This document shows, in pieces, positions 1-9,267 of a stretch of DNA of 38,916 nucleotides. A program made the position numbers and the translations under genes. The DNA is from Vibrio sp. 99-70-13A1. GTDB taxonomy: Bacteria > Pseudomonadota > Gammaproteobacteria > Enterobacterales > Vibrionaceae. Each line of letters begins with the position of its first letter. The first letter of the stretch is position 1. The notes beneath the pieces were generated by a model. It was not told the origin of the DNA. It saw only the letters and a program-made list of their open reading frames with translations, and made no database searches. The stretch covers positions 1 through 38,916 of the forward strand of contig NZ_VTXD01000042.1 in the NCBI RefSeq assembly GCF_013114625.1, in the 5' to 3' direction.

Positions 1-39
1 ATGTAACAGGACTTTAATGCTTATATGAATTAGTAAAAA

Positions 40-1326
40 TTATTCAATTTCATTAATAGGGATTTTGATAGTAAAAGAAGCACCAGTAATATTTAAGTTT
101 TCTGCAACAATCGAACCACCGTGTTTACTAATTATTTCTTTTGCTATGCTAAGTCCCAAGCCGAAGCCCTCTGAAGATTTTCGCCCTTTTTCAAAACGAT
201 AGAATGGCTTGAATATATGTTCAATTTCATTTTCTGGAATACCTGCGCCATCATCAATTATAGTCGTACAAATAAATTTATTGTCTGAAGTAACATTAAC
301 TTCTACTACCTTTGAAGCATGACGCACCGCATTATTTAATATATTGTCAAACGCACGAGTTAACCCAGCCGTATTAAGGAGCGTATAAACATTATTCACT
401 TGAAATTGTTGTATAATTTTAATTTTAGGGTCTAAACTTTTAAAAGTGTCAAACCAAATACGAATCCAGTGATCGAAGTTGACCGAGTTTAGTCTGAAAA
501 TCGTTAAATTATTTTCATATCTTGCGTATAGCAAAGATTCATTAACCAATTGTTCTAACTCTTTAACTTCTTCACCAATTATATGATAACTATCTTTTAA
601 AGATTGGACATTGTCTAAATCTAGAGCATGCTCTAATTCAAACTGCATTCTTGTTAGAGGGGCTCTAAGCTCATGAGATACAGACAAAGTCAATCTACGA
701 TTTGTCGATACTAACTCTTCAATCTCTTCAGCCATTCTATTGAAATGAAAATTAAGCTGACCAACAGAACGAAGCGTATTTTCAGGAGCACGTACTGAAA
801 AATTACCGGCACTAAATTGCGATGTAGTTTTCTTCAATATATTGAGCTTGTATTGAAGCCTCAAGCTAACCATGAAAATTACGCAAATTAATATACTAGA
901 TGATCCTAGCGAAGCGATAAATTCTGATAAATTCAACTCATCGTGTGTTTTTATTGGTCCAAACTGTATTCCGCGAGTATCTCCTTCTAGCTTTTTTATC
1001 AACAGATCATTAGAAGGGTCTAAAACAACTATTTTTCCTTGTAGCCATTCGGTCGTCTCTAACTCAGACAGACGTAAACTGTCTACATCTTGTATTGAAA
1101 CTGGTATATTTGTAGAAGACATAAGTTCGAGTAAGCTTCCCCACTCTGATTCGGGCTGACTTAGTAGCATTTTTTCAAATACATGCACGGCACCTTCATA
1201 ATCAGATCGAACGTCAGAAATTAAAGATTGTGGAAAGAGATAGGCCACAGCCTCATCTACTAACCACTCGCCAGATAACCAAGCACACATAATTATGATG
1301 TAAAAAGGAAGGAATACTCTAAGCAT
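40..1326 (-). CDS. RstB-like sensor histidine kinase
   Basis: Inner-membrane sensor kinase of 428 residues, partner of the response regulator encoded just upstream. It has an N-terminal membrane segment (about 4-18), a periplasmic sensor region to about 135, a second membrane segment (about 136-154), a HAMP-like linker, the HisKA box SVSHELRAPLTR with His218 as phosphoacceptor, and a full ATPase domain: N box FDNILNNAV around 326-334, G1 box DDGAGIP at 358-364 and G2 box GFGLGLSIAKE at 387-397. The sensor region (EWGSLLELM, then GKIVVLD) and the regulator both resemble E. coli RstB/RstA. Seventy-four bases separate it from the regulator stop, so one operon is likely. The ligand is unknown. 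Confidence 0.9.
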   Translation of the reverse strand: MLRVFLPFYIIIMCAWLSGEWLVDEAVAYLFPQSLISDVRSDYEGAVHVFEKMLLSQPESEWGSLLELMSSTNIPVSIQDVDSLRLSELETTEWLQGKIVVLDPSNDLLIKKLEGDTRGIQFGPIKTHDELNLSEFIASLGSSSILICVIFMVSLRLQYKLNILKKTTSQFSAGNFSVRAPENTLRSVGQLNFHFNRMAEEIEELVSTNRRLTLSVSHELRAPLTRMQFELEHALDLDNVQSLKDSYHIIGEEVKELEQLVNESLLYARYENNLTIFRLNSVNFDHWIRIWFDTFKSLDPKIKIIQQFQVNNVYTLLNTAGLTRAFDNILNNAVRHASKVVEVNVTSDNKFICTTIIDDGAGIPENEIEHIFKPFYRFEKGRKSSEGFGLGLSIAKEIISKHGGSIVAENLNITGASFTIKIPINEIE

Positions 1327-1400
1327 ATCTTGACACCTAAACTTAAAAAATAATTATAAGCTAGTATTTACTTGGGTTCTGTTATCGTTTGTTATTCTTC

Positions 1401-2138
1401 TCACCAGGCATCACCAACAAAACAGTAGCCCTTTGACCTTACTGTAATTATTTTTTTTAGTTTGAGAGTATCATTATCAACGCTCAACTTCTTTCTAAGT
1501 GCTGCAATTTTGACATCGACAGAGCGATCTAACCCATCGTATTCAATACCACGCAGCTCATTGAGAATAAAATCACGGCTAACTATTTGATTAGCATTTT
1601 TTGCAAGCACTACCAGCACGTCAAATTCGGCTGGTTTTAAATCAATACTCTGGTTTTTATAAACAACATCACGTCGAATTAGATAAATTTTTAGGTCATT
1701 GAATTCTAAAATTTCTCTATCAAGATTTAAGTTGCTCTCAGATTCATGGTCGCGACGACCAGATGTAAATCTGGGTAGAACCTTACGTTCTAACAAGCGT
1801 ACATGAGCAAGCAACACTCTAGGCTCAATTGGCTTAATTAAGTAGCCATCAGCACCCATTTCCAAACCAGCTACCTGATCCATATCATCATCACAGCCTG
1901 TAAGCATTAAGATACTACCTTCAAAATTGGGACGTATAGTTCGGCATATTTCAAAACCGCTTATCTCAGGCATCATCAAGTCAAGAATTACAATTGATGG
2001 GTCGTAGTCGCCGATTATTTTCAACCCTTGATTACCGTCAGTAAGGGTTTTAACTACATAGTGATGCTTCTCCAAAAACCTGGAGATTTGTGCACTCAGC
2101 TTTTGATCATCTTCAATGATTAAGATTCGCTTCGTCAT
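1401..2138 (-). CDS. OmpR/RstA-family response regulator
   Basis: A 245-residue two-component regulator. The receiver domain (about 3-115) has the acidic pair at Glu9/Asp10, phosphoacceptor Asp53 in VILDLMMPE, Thr80 and Lys102 (in LIKPIEP). The C-terminal half (about 145-243) is an OmpR-type winged-helix DNA-binding domain with the usual LKPAEFDVL and DRSVDVKIAALRKKL segments. It is the first gene of the regulator-kinase operon and is divergent from the decayed regulator at 2291. The 152 bases between them must hold both promoters; I could not define a binding site there. Confidence 0.92.
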   Translation of the reverse strand: MTKRILIIEDDQKLSAQISRFLEKHHYVVKTLTDGNQGLKIIGDYDPSIVILDLMMPEISGFEICRTIRPNFEGSILMLTGCDDDMDQVAGLEMGADGYLIKPIEPRVLLAHVRLLERKVLPRFTSGRRDHESESNLNLDREILEFNDLKIYLIRRDVVYKNQSIDLKPAEFDVLVVLAKNANQIVSRDFILNELRGIEYDGLDRSVDVKIAALRKKLSVDNDTLKLKKIITVRSKGYCFVGDAW

Positions 2139-2290
2139 CGCAATTCCACTTCTGTTTAAAAAAATGCACTAGTTAAACTTAGGCATATTAATCTACAGAT
2201 ACAATAACATTTAATAACACAAGAACTACAGAGCAATCTGTTCAAAATTATTATTATTTAACTCAATAAAAACTCCTATTTGGTTACACG

Positions 2291-2895
2291 ATGAAAAGGC
2301 GAATAATATTTTACTGTGAGGATAGTTTTCTTCTATTCGACTTGGCTGGTCTATCTGAAGTTTTCCATTTGGCTAGCCGTGAATCAGCACTCTATGAAGT
2401 CCATTTCTATAGTTTAAATGGCGGTACGGTTGAAGCAAACACTAAGCACCCGTTACTAACTACCACAATCAAGGAGTTAATAGATATCCAGATGATCCTA
2501 GGGGCTGATAGCGTTGACTTTGATCCAACGCAGCCATTAAGGGATCTCGTATTAAAAGTACACAATCAAAATAGCTGGAAACAACTAATACCTTGGATAA
2601 AAGGTAAAATCGGACGCCCCCTTTTTGTTGAACTTTTAGATAATCATATGGCAATGAGCCCACGAAATTTCACAGGACATTGCCACAACATTTTGCGCAA
2701 TATCCCAAAAAACTCATAGATGCTATCAGATTTAGGATGGCATTAGATTTAATAGAAAAAACCAACCACTCATTGATTTATATTGCTGGTTGTTGCGGCT
2801 ATGCACGTCTAGAAAATATGAAATGTGCTTTTATTAAACTGATTGGTCAACTTCCTAACGACATTAGAGCTACATCCCTTTCAATTCCTTCATGA
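2291..2895 (+). pseudogene. Decayed GlxA-type (DJ-1/AraC) transcriptional regulator
   Basis: Remnant of an AraC-family regulator with an N-terminal DJ-1/PfpI-like domain, normally about 320 residues. The first frame (2291-2719) has the domain start (DLAGLSEVFHLAS) and then jumps to the linker and first helix-turn-helix (MSPRNFTGHCHNILRNIPK), so roughly 100 residues of the DJ-1 domain, including the nucleophile-elbow region, are missing. The second frame (from about 2680 to 2895) carries the rest of the AraC domain (LIDAIRFRMALDLIEKTNHS onward). The frames join if one A is restored to the six-A run at 2707-2712, giving IPKKLIDAIRF. Two independent lesions make loss of function very likely. Confidence 0.85.
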
Positions 2896-2963
2896 CGCTT
2901 AATATAGCTGTCATAAATACAATTATAAAAACCTAAACTAAATATATTAATGGAGAAATTCCA

Positions 2964-4424
2964 ATGAAAAAAATCGCATTAACAACCCTCGCTTTACTCG
3001 CTATATCCGGATGTAATGATTCTGATAAAAAAAAATCTGATTCTGTTGCTAATAATTATACAGGTATTTGGGATGCACCTGCTTATGGCGAACTTATTGA
3101 AATTAATAGTGATAGTAGCTTAAATATATACCGCTACACACCTGATATATGTTGGATCGAAGACTCCCTTTCAAGCGTAGATATCAAAACGCTGGAGACG
3201 AAAATACGTTTTTATGATAGTACAAATTTTATTGAAAGATTTGATGATTACGGTACTTCCGACTTTCACGCTCCCGGAACCGTTTTTGAAAAACAGGAGC
3301 AATTACCGTATATTTGCCAAAGTGATAATTTAATTGATTTAGTTAATCTAGAATTAGAGCCTTTACAAACTTTTGACATCATAAAAAATATTTATAGACA
3401 TCATTATGTTGACTTTAATTTAAAAAACATAAATTTTGATCAGCTAGCTGACTCAATAAGAATAAATTTATCTGATAATTCTAGCCAAGAAGACGTCGCA
3501 ATAGCCCTTTATCAAATTCTTTCGCCACTAGAAGATATACACAACTCTATAACTCTTGATAATATTACTTTATCTTCAAAAAATAAGCCTCTTTACACTG
3601 ATATTATCCGACAAGAATTTGCCACGACTACAGGGCTTCCATTTTCATTTGAAGAAGACGAGTTAACAGAAACTCAATTAGGCAATTACAAGCAGCATGC
3701 AAGCAACCGAATTAATAAATACCTTGAAGGAATCTCATACTTCGAACCTGAAGATAAGCCAGTTCAAGTAGTTGCAGGCGGTCTTATTTCATGGTTTATC
3801 AATGAAGGCATTGGCTACATTAATATTGGTGCAATGTTTGGCTATGGTGAGACTAATGAAGAACAGCTCGAATCCATTAACAAAATAATGCAAGACTTTA
3901 TTGAAGCAAATGTTAATAGTAGCGCCGTAATTATTGATGTTCGTACAAATTTTGGGGGTCATGATTTTATCAGTTTAGCCATCGCTCAATATTTTACAGA
4001 CAGTGAAATGCACGTTTATTCTAAGCAAGCTCGACTAGATAATGGTTTCACAGAACTAACAGATGTCATACTTGAACCACTAGAAACTGAAACTTATTTC
4101 AATGGACCTGTATATGTACTAACGAGTGCGAGCACCGTATCAGGTGCTGAAGTATTTGCACTCACAATGTCAGCTTTACCTAATGTAACTACAGTAGGTG
4201 AGTTGTCGCAAGGTGCCTTCTCTGATGTATTAGATTGGGAATTCAGCGAAGAAATAAAAATTTCAATTGCAAATGAACGTTATGTAACACCGGCGGGCGA
4301 CTGGTACGAAGGGCTCGGTGTGCCTGTTGACATCTATGTTCCATTTTTTGAATTTATTCCAGATTCTGTAGATGAGCCTATCGACCCTGCGATAGCTGCC
4401 GTAATTGCAGATTTAACCAATTAA
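2964..4424 (+). CDS. Lipoprotein S41-family peptidase
   Basis: A 486-residue predicted lipoprotein. It has a signal sequence with lipobox ISGC (Cys17), then a Ser/Asp/Lys-rich linker. The C-terminal half is an S41 (tail-specific/C-terminal processing) peptidase fold: IIDVRTNFGG (about 323-332), then VLTSASTVSGAEVFA with Ser393 as probable nucleophile, then VGELSQGAFSDVLDWEF. The Lys of CtpA-type enzymes is not at its usual place, so it is closer to the Ser/Glu branch of the family. Asp at position 18, right after the Cys, would favour inner-membrane retention under the E. coli +2 rule. The start follows a GGAGA ribosome site. A monocistronic unit closing with a hairpin at 4431-4458. Confidence 0.85.
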   Translation: MKKIALTTLALLAISGCNDSDKKKSDSVANNYTGIWDAPAYGELIEINSDSSLNIYRYTPDICWIEDSLSSVDIKTLETKIRFYDSTNFIERFDDYGTSDFHAPGTVFEKQEQLPYICQSDNLIDLVNLELEPLQTFDIIKNIYRHHYVDFNLKNINFDQLADSIRINLSDNSSQEDVAIALYQILSPLEDIHNSITLDNITLSSKNKPLYTDIIRQEFATTTGLPFSFEEDELTETQLGNYKQHASNRINKYLEGISYFEPEDKPVQVVAGGLISWFINEGIGYINIGAMFGYGETNEEQLESINKIMQDFIEANVNSSAVIIDVRTNFGGHDFISLAIAQYFTDSEMHVYSKQARLDNGFTELTDVILEPLETETYFNGPVYVLTSASTVSGAEVFALTMSALPNVTTVGELSQGAFSDVLDWEFSEEIKISIANERYVTPAGDWYEGLGVPVDIYVPFFEFIPDSVDEPIDPAIAAVIADLTN

Positions 4425-4430
4425 TTTCTG

Positions 4431-4458
4431 TAGGGCTCTGATAGATAATAGAGCCCTA
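4431..4458 (+). terminator. Hairpin after S41 peptidase gene
   Basis: Nine-base perfect stem TAGGGCTCT / AGAGCCCTA around a ten-base loop, seven bases after the stop codon. No T-run follows, so it may stabilise the 3' end or act as a weak terminator. Confidence 0.5.
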
Positions 4459-4605
4459 ACTAATCTTAGCTTGTAACATTGCCATATATGACTAATATTG
4501 CTTATATTTTGTCCTAACTATTTCGTTTATTTTCCGTATAAATAAAAACTCTATAATGATTACAACTTTTCTCTTAAGTTAAAAAGCTAATATACGAGTT
4601 TAAAT

Positions 4606-5271
4606 ATGAAAAAGAAAAAAATAGGCATTTTTTTATACCCAAATATGACAATGCTTGATGCGTACGCCCCTCTCCAATTTTTGGCTCTAACAGCTGGAAT
4701 TGAAGTATTTACTTTCGCAAAATTAAACCAACCAGTACCAACTGATGCGGGGGTTGATATAATCCCAAACTACTCTTTTGAATCATGCCCAAGTATGGAT
4801 GTACTGATGGTTCCTGGCGGTTCCAACCCTTTAGAACAAATGAAAGACGAGCAAGTAATTAGCTTTCTAGTCTCTCTATCCAATGATATTGAATACATTA
4901 CTTCGGTCTGCACAGGATCATTAATTTTAGCACAGGCTGGTTTACTCGATGGCTACAATGCAACTACACATTGGGCATATAGATCTATCATTGAACGTCA
5001 CCCTACAATAAATTTTGTAGATAAAAGAGTTGTAGTTGATAGACAAAGAATAAGTGGCGGAGGAATTACTGCAGGCATTGATTTCACATTAATTCTGATT
5101 GAAAAGTTAACAAGTTCGGCTGAAGCTCATAGAGTTCAGCTTTTATTGGAATATGACCCACAACCACCATTCAACAGTGGTTCACCTAAAAAAGCACCAT
5201 TAATAATTAAAAATCAGGTTGAGGAAATAGTAAATTCTATAGCTTCAGATTTACTAAATTATAACTACTAA
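4606..5271 (+). CDS. DJ-1/PfpI protein, isonitrile hydratase-like
   Basis: A 221-residue cytosolic DJ-1/PfpI-superfamily protein. The elbow SVCTGSLILAQAGLL places the nucleophile at Cys102 followed by Thr103, and Asp18 lies in MLDAYAPL. This Asp/Cys/Thr set is the one required in Pseudomonas isonitrile hydratase (InhA: Asp17, Cys101, Thr102), and the ATTHWA and SGGGITAGIDF segments also match that subfamily. The predicted reaction is hydration of an isonitrile to an N-substituted formamide, but the same motifs occur in the sensor halves of GlxA-type regulators, so substrate is unproven. Its neighbour at 2291 is a decayed regulator whose DJ-1 half is related to this protein. The gene is followed by a terminator at 5286-5315. 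Confidence 0.82.
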   Translation: MKKKKIGIFLYPNMTMLDAYAPLQFLALTAGIEVFTFAKLNQPVPTDAGVDIIPNYSFESCPSMDVLMVPGGSNPLEQMKDEQVISFLVSLSNDIEYITSVCTGSLILAQAGLLDGYNATTHWAYRSIIERHPTINFVDKRVVVDRQRISGGGITAGIDFTLILIEKLTSSAEAHRVQLLLEYDPQPPFNSGSPKKAPLIIKNQVEEIVNSIASDLLNYNY

Positions 5272-5285
5272 TAAAAAAATAAAAA

Positions 5286-5315
5286 AAAGACCACATCTTC
5301 CTTGATATGGTCTTT
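5286..5315 (+). terminator. Rho-independent terminator
   Basis: Stem AAAGACCACATC / GATATGGTCTTT with one mismatch and a six-base loop (5298-5303), fifteen bases after the stop of the DJ-1 gene. A long A-run precedes the stem and T-rich sequence follows it. Confidence 0.75.
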
Positions 5316-5571
5316 ATATTGTCATGCAGTTAAAGAATCTAGCATAGTATCGAGAGTTCCAAGCAAGAAACTAGCAATCTCCTAATTAAGCATAACAACG
5401 CCCTACATAAATTAACTATTTTATCAGTCACACGCTTGTAAGACATGTATATATTAACTAGAAACTAAAAACATTCTCAGACAATCTTAGCGCAATATTA
5501 GACACAAATATTAACCAGTAATTTCATTGAAGTAAGGTTCACTTAAATTAACCAACAAGGAAACTTAAAAT
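5316..5571 (+). promoter_or_regulatory. metY leader region
   Basis: About 255 bases without a gene, AT-rich, before metY. An AGGAAAC ribosome site sits just before the ATG at 5572. Loose AGAC-containing words (for example near 5443, 5480 and 5510) recall MetJ boxes, but none is a tandem match to the AGACGTCT consensus. I see no SAM riboswitch fold. Confidence 0.35.
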
Positions 5572-6840
5572 ATGAAAGATGAAACCCTTTCTATACACTT
5601 TGGCTACGATACAGATCCTACAACAAAGTCAGTAGCGGTACCTATTTACCAGACGGTTGCTTACGAATTTGATAATGCACAACACGGTGCTGACTTATTT
5701 AATCTCAAAGTGCCAGGAAACATATATACCCGTATAATGAATCCAACAAATGATGTTCTTGAAAAACGAATAGCAGCTCTAGAAGGTGGTATTGCTGGTC
5801 TAGCAGTAAGTGCTGGTAGTGCAGCGATAAATTATACCATACTCACTCTAGCAAAAGCAGGGGACAATATTGTTTCCACTCCACAGCTTTATGGAGGATC
5901 ATACACCCTTTTTGCACACATGCTTCCAAGTCAAGGTATAAATGTTCGCTTCGCAAAGGACGATAAGCCTGAAAGTTTAGCTTCCCTTATTGATGATAAA
6001 ACTAAGGCTATTTTCTGTGAAAGTATTGGCAACCCTGCAGGCAACATTATTGACCTTGAAAAAGTTTCTCAATTAGCACATGCCCAAGGCGTACCAGTAA
6101 TTGTTGACAACACGGTAGCCACACCAGTCATCTGTAAACCTATAGAATATGGTGCAGATATCGTTGTTCACTCCCTAACAAAGTATGTCGGTGGTCATGG
6201 TACAACTCTAGGGGGTATGATCATTGACTCAGGTAAGTTCCCTTGGGAGAAACATAAGGAACGATTCCCAGAATTTAATCAGCCTGAAGCGTCATACCAT
6301 AACGTTGTATACACGGAGGCATTTGGTGCTGCGGCATTTATTGGGCGTGCACGTACAGTTCCACTACGCAATACAGGCTCTGCTTTATCACCAATGAACT
6401 CATTTATGTTACTACAAGGTTTAGAAACTCTTTCGCTTCGGATGGAGCGACATACAGATAATGCATTGAAAGTAGCAAAATATTTGGAGAAACATCCTAA
6501 GGTAGCATGGGTAAACTATGCTGGTTTAAGCTCATCTAAACATTATTATCTTTCACAAAAATATATGAAAGGTCGACCTTCAGGAATACTTTCATTCGGT
6601 CTAATAGGGAATTATGACGATGGAGTTAAATTTTATGATGCACTCAAGGTTTTTAAACGTCTAGTAAATATTGGAGACGCTAAATCACTAGCTTGTCATC
6701 CTGCTTCAACAACTCACCGCCAACTAAATGAAAATGAGCAACACCAAGCTGGTATATCATCAGAAATGATAAGGCTTTCAATCGGTATCGAGCACATCGA
6801 TGATATTTTGGAAGATTTAGATCAGGCCTTAAATTCGTAA
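5572..6840 (+). CDS. metY: O-acetylhomoserine sulfhydrylase (MetY)
   Basis: A 422-residue PLP enzyme of the Cys/Met-metabolism family. It is expected to make homocysteine from O-acetylhomoserine and sulfide (direct sulfhydrylation) in the cytosol. The PLP lysine is Lys204 in VHSLTKYVGGHGTTLGG. The N-terminal IHFGYDTDPTTKSVAVPIYQ, the tyrosine/arginine phosphate-binding segment YTRIMNPTNDVLE, the PQLYGGSYTLF block and C-terminal SLACHPASTTH and IRLSIGIEH are all family-typical; about 420-430 residues is the usual MetY length, longer than MetB/MetC. It has its own promoter region and ends against the convergent GGDEF-EAL gene. Confidence 0.93.
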   Translation: MKDETLSIHFGYDTDPTTKSVAVPIYQTVAYEFDNAQHGADLFNLKVPGNIYTRIMNPTNDVLEKRIAALEGGIAGLAVSAGSAAINYTILTLAKAGDNIVSTPQLYGGSYTLFAHMLPSQGINVRFAKDDKPESLASLIDDKTKAIFCESIGNPAGNIIDLEKVSQLAHAQGVPVIVDNTVATPVICKPIEYGADIVVHSLTKYVGGHGTTLGGMIIDSGKFPWEKHKERFPEFNQPEASYHNVVYTEAFGAAAFIGRARTVPLRNTGSALSPMNSFMLLQGLETLSLRMERHTDNALKVAKYLEKHPKVAWVNYAGLSSSKHYYLSQKYMKGRPSGILSFGLIGNYDDGVKFYDALKVFKRLVNIGDAKSLACHPASTTHRQLNENEQHQAGISSEMIRLSIGIEHIDDILEDLDQALNS

Positions 6841-6854
6841 CTTAGATGCAAATA

Positions 6855-6895
6855 ACTAAGCAGCTGGTAGGTGTAGTAACTTTCAGTTGCTTAGT
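6855..6895. terminator. Convergent-gene hairpin
   Basis: ACTAAGCAGCTG (6855-6866) pairs with CAGTTGCTTAGT (6884-6895) with one mismatch, between metY and the convergent GGDEF-EAL gene and touching the latter's stop codon. No good T-run is present on either strand, so termination is only suggested. Confidence 0.45.
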
Positions 6896-9186
6896 CAAAC
6901 TAGCAATAGCTTCAACCTCTTAGTACTGGTACTAGTTAAATAACTTTTAAACATCGCTATAGGAAGAGGTCTACTGTAAAGATAACCCTGATGTATTCTA
7001 CAGCCCTGTTCTATTAAGTATTTGGCTTGGTTTTCATTCTCTACACCTTCGGCAATTAGACTAATATTTAGTTCTTCCGCCATACGAATCATAGCTTTAA
7101 CTATAGATTTGTCACTTTTATCGCACTCTAAATCTTTAACAAAAGAACGGTCTATTTTCAATTCACTAAGAGGTAGGCTCTTAAGGTGTACTAGCGAAGA
7201 ATACCCCGTACCAAAATCGTCTAGGGAAAATTGTACTCCCCTGCCTTGTAGCTCCTCCATCCGCATCGCGGTTTGTGCTATATTATCAATTAACATCGTT
7301 TCAGTTAGTTCTAATTTGAGTAGTTCTACAGGAAACTGATACTCCTCAATCGCTTTTAAAACCATTGACATAAAGCCTGGGTGACTAAATTGCACATAGC
7401 TGACATTAACAGATAATGTTAAGTCTTGGGTTATTTCATCATTTGACCATTCAACAAGTTGACGACAAGCTTCACGTAAAACCCACTCGCCAATAGGTAA
7501 GATTAACCCTGTTTTTTCTGCAGAAGACATAAAATCATTTGGACCAACAATTCCTTTATAAGGGTGATTCCAACGTATTAGAGCTTCAGCACCAACCACT
7601 TGCTTATTTCTACCAATTTGAGGTTGATAGTACAGCTCAAACTCTGAACTATTTAAAGCTGCGCGTAAGTCATCTTCCAATAACATTTTTTCCATCAACT
7701 CATCGCGTAAATCAGTCTCAAAAAAGCAAATACCATTTTTACCTTGTTCCTTAGCTCGATACATAGCGTAGTCAGCATACTTAAGTAATTCACTGGATGA
7801 ATAACTTTCACTTTCTAGCATTACTACCCCTATACTTACGGTGCTTAAGTACTCAATATCAAGCAAATAATAACTAGAGGACAAGCAGTCCACTAGTTTT
7901 TGAGCTATGAACTGAGCCTGATCTCGCCCTTTATAACCAAGATCATCGATAATAACTAAAAACTCGTCACCGGCAAATCGTGCCAACACATCTCTAACAC
8001 TCAAACAGGATTCAATTCGAGATGCTACTTGAATAAGTAAACTATCGCCATATTGGTGACCATAGGTATCATTAACCGCTTTAAAGTTATCGATATCCAA
8101 AAACAATAACGCTGTGTTTAACTTCGATTTTTTATTATTATTCGCTTTATTATTAAGCCTTTTTAAGACGTATCGTCTGTTCGGTAAACCAGTTAGTGCA
8201 TCAAAATGAGCAAGTTTATAAAGCTCTTCTTTTTTTCGTGTTTCGGAACGGTTTATAAAAAATACAAGTAAGAACATCAGAGCGTTATATAATATGAATA
8301 CGAAGAAGCTAGCTGAAAAACGCTGCCAAAACAATTCATATATATAATTCCTCTCCATCTTAGATACAAACCACAACCCAAAATATGGCTCATAATAACT
8401 TACAACTTGAAAGTTTTCTTCTTGGCCGGTAAATTTATAATCAAAAATATCATAATATATATCGTTATTATTAATTTCATTCAGTTTGTCAAAGTATGCA
8501 TCTTCTACTGGTTTCCAGTAATTCTGACTATTTGAACTGAACTGTATTATTTGATCACGACGTATTATTTCAATCTGATGATATTTAAGTAAACTTTGGT
8601 GGGCACTGAATATTGGAGTATCTTCCATATTAATTTGAGCTGTCATAAAAGCCTGTGCTTTATCATCTATAAATATAGACTTACGAATTGGCATTGCAAA
8701 TGTCTGAGTCTCGAATTCGTGTATAGCATAAGTTGCGCCGACCTGTAACTCCCTGCTTTCTCTTGCCTCTAAGAATGAAGGTTTCTTATTCTCTATTCCA
8801 AATACATCAGGCAGATTATCAAGGTCAAAGTTTGAACTAGCGACTATGGGCTTACCGTCAAAACTAACAAGTGCCAAACTAATAAGTACAGGGTTGCTTT
8901 CTATTGTTTTGTCTAAATCAATATCATGAATTGGAAAAGTTATCGAACTATGCCGAGAAATTAAATGGGACCCTAAAACTTCCAGCATCGATTCTTGTGA
9001 TTTAAAAAAAGATTTAACTGAATTTGAAAAAAGCTCAATATGCGTTTTTTGCTTATTGAATACAATTTCATTAGTAGACTTCCACATGTTATTAAATATT
9101 ATTGAAAAAACAATAACAGATGTGAAAAATGCAATATAAAAAACAGTCCATATGTTTTTTATCATCTTTGAAAATTTAACACTCAT
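6895..9186 (-). CDS. Membrane GGDEF-EAL cyclic-di-GMP protein
   Basis: A 763-residue cyclic-di-GMP turnover protein. Membrane segments lie at about 13-33 and 291-311 with a periplasmic sensor region of about 255 residues between them. The GGDEF domain has the variant motif AGDEF (405-409) with the metal-binding FLDIDNF segment intact; the upstream inhibitory RxxD motif is absent. The EAL domain looks catalytic: EAL at 534-536, the NVS block, ELTE, DDFGTGYSS (656 onward), KIDRSF, AEGVE and HQGYLYSRP. Phosphodiesterase activity is therefore likely; cyclase activity or GTP sensing is possible. It is a paralogue of the protein at 32072. SDs and start agree with Met1; convergent with metY. Confidence 0.9.
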   Translation of the reverse strand: MSVKFSKMIKNIWTVFYIAFFTSVIVFSIIFNNMWKSTNEIVFNKQKTHIELFSNSVKSFFKSQESMLEVLGSHLISRHSSITFPIHDIDLDKTIESNPVLISLALVSFDGKPIVASSNFDLDNLPDVFGIENKKPSFLEARESRELQVGATYAIHEFETQTFAMPIRKSIFIDDKAQAFMTAQINMEDTPIFSAHQSLLKYHQIEIIRRDQIIQFSSNSQNYWKPVEDAYFDKLNEINNNDIYYDIFDYKFTGQEENFQVVSYYEPYFGLWFVSKMERNYIYELFWQRFSASFFVFILYNALMFLLVFFINRSETRKKEELYKLAHFDALTGLPNRRYVLKRLNNKANNNKKSKLNTALLFLDIDNFKAVNDTYGHQYGDSLLIQVASRIESCLSVRDVLARFAGDEFLVIIDDLGYKGRDQAQFIAQKLVDCLSSSYYLLDIEYLSTVSIGVVMLESESYSSSELLKYADYAMYRAKEQGKNGICFFETDLRDELMEKMLLEDDLRAALNSSEFELYYQPQIGRNKQVVGAEALIRWNHPYKGIVGPNDFMSSAEKTGLILPIGEWVLREACRQLVEWSNDEITQDLTLSVNVSYVQFSHPGFMSMVLKAIEEYQFPVELLKLELTETMLIDNIAQTAMRMEELQGRGVQFSLDDFGTGYSSLVHLKSLPLSELKIDRSFVKDLECDKSDKSIVKAMIRMAEELNISLIAEGVENENQAKYLIEQGCRIHQGYLYSRPLPIAMFKSYLTSTSTKRLKLLLV

Positions 9187-9267
9187 ATTAAACCTTCCAG
9201 AATTTAACAGTAGAAAAACAACACCATGTATATTAAATTTATTACATATATATATTAAATGATTCCT

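Noticed and set aside
5316..5571. SAM riboswitch or MetJ operator before metY
   Set aside because: No SAM riboswitch core could be folded by eye and the AGAC words are not arranged as adjacent eight-base MetJ boxes.
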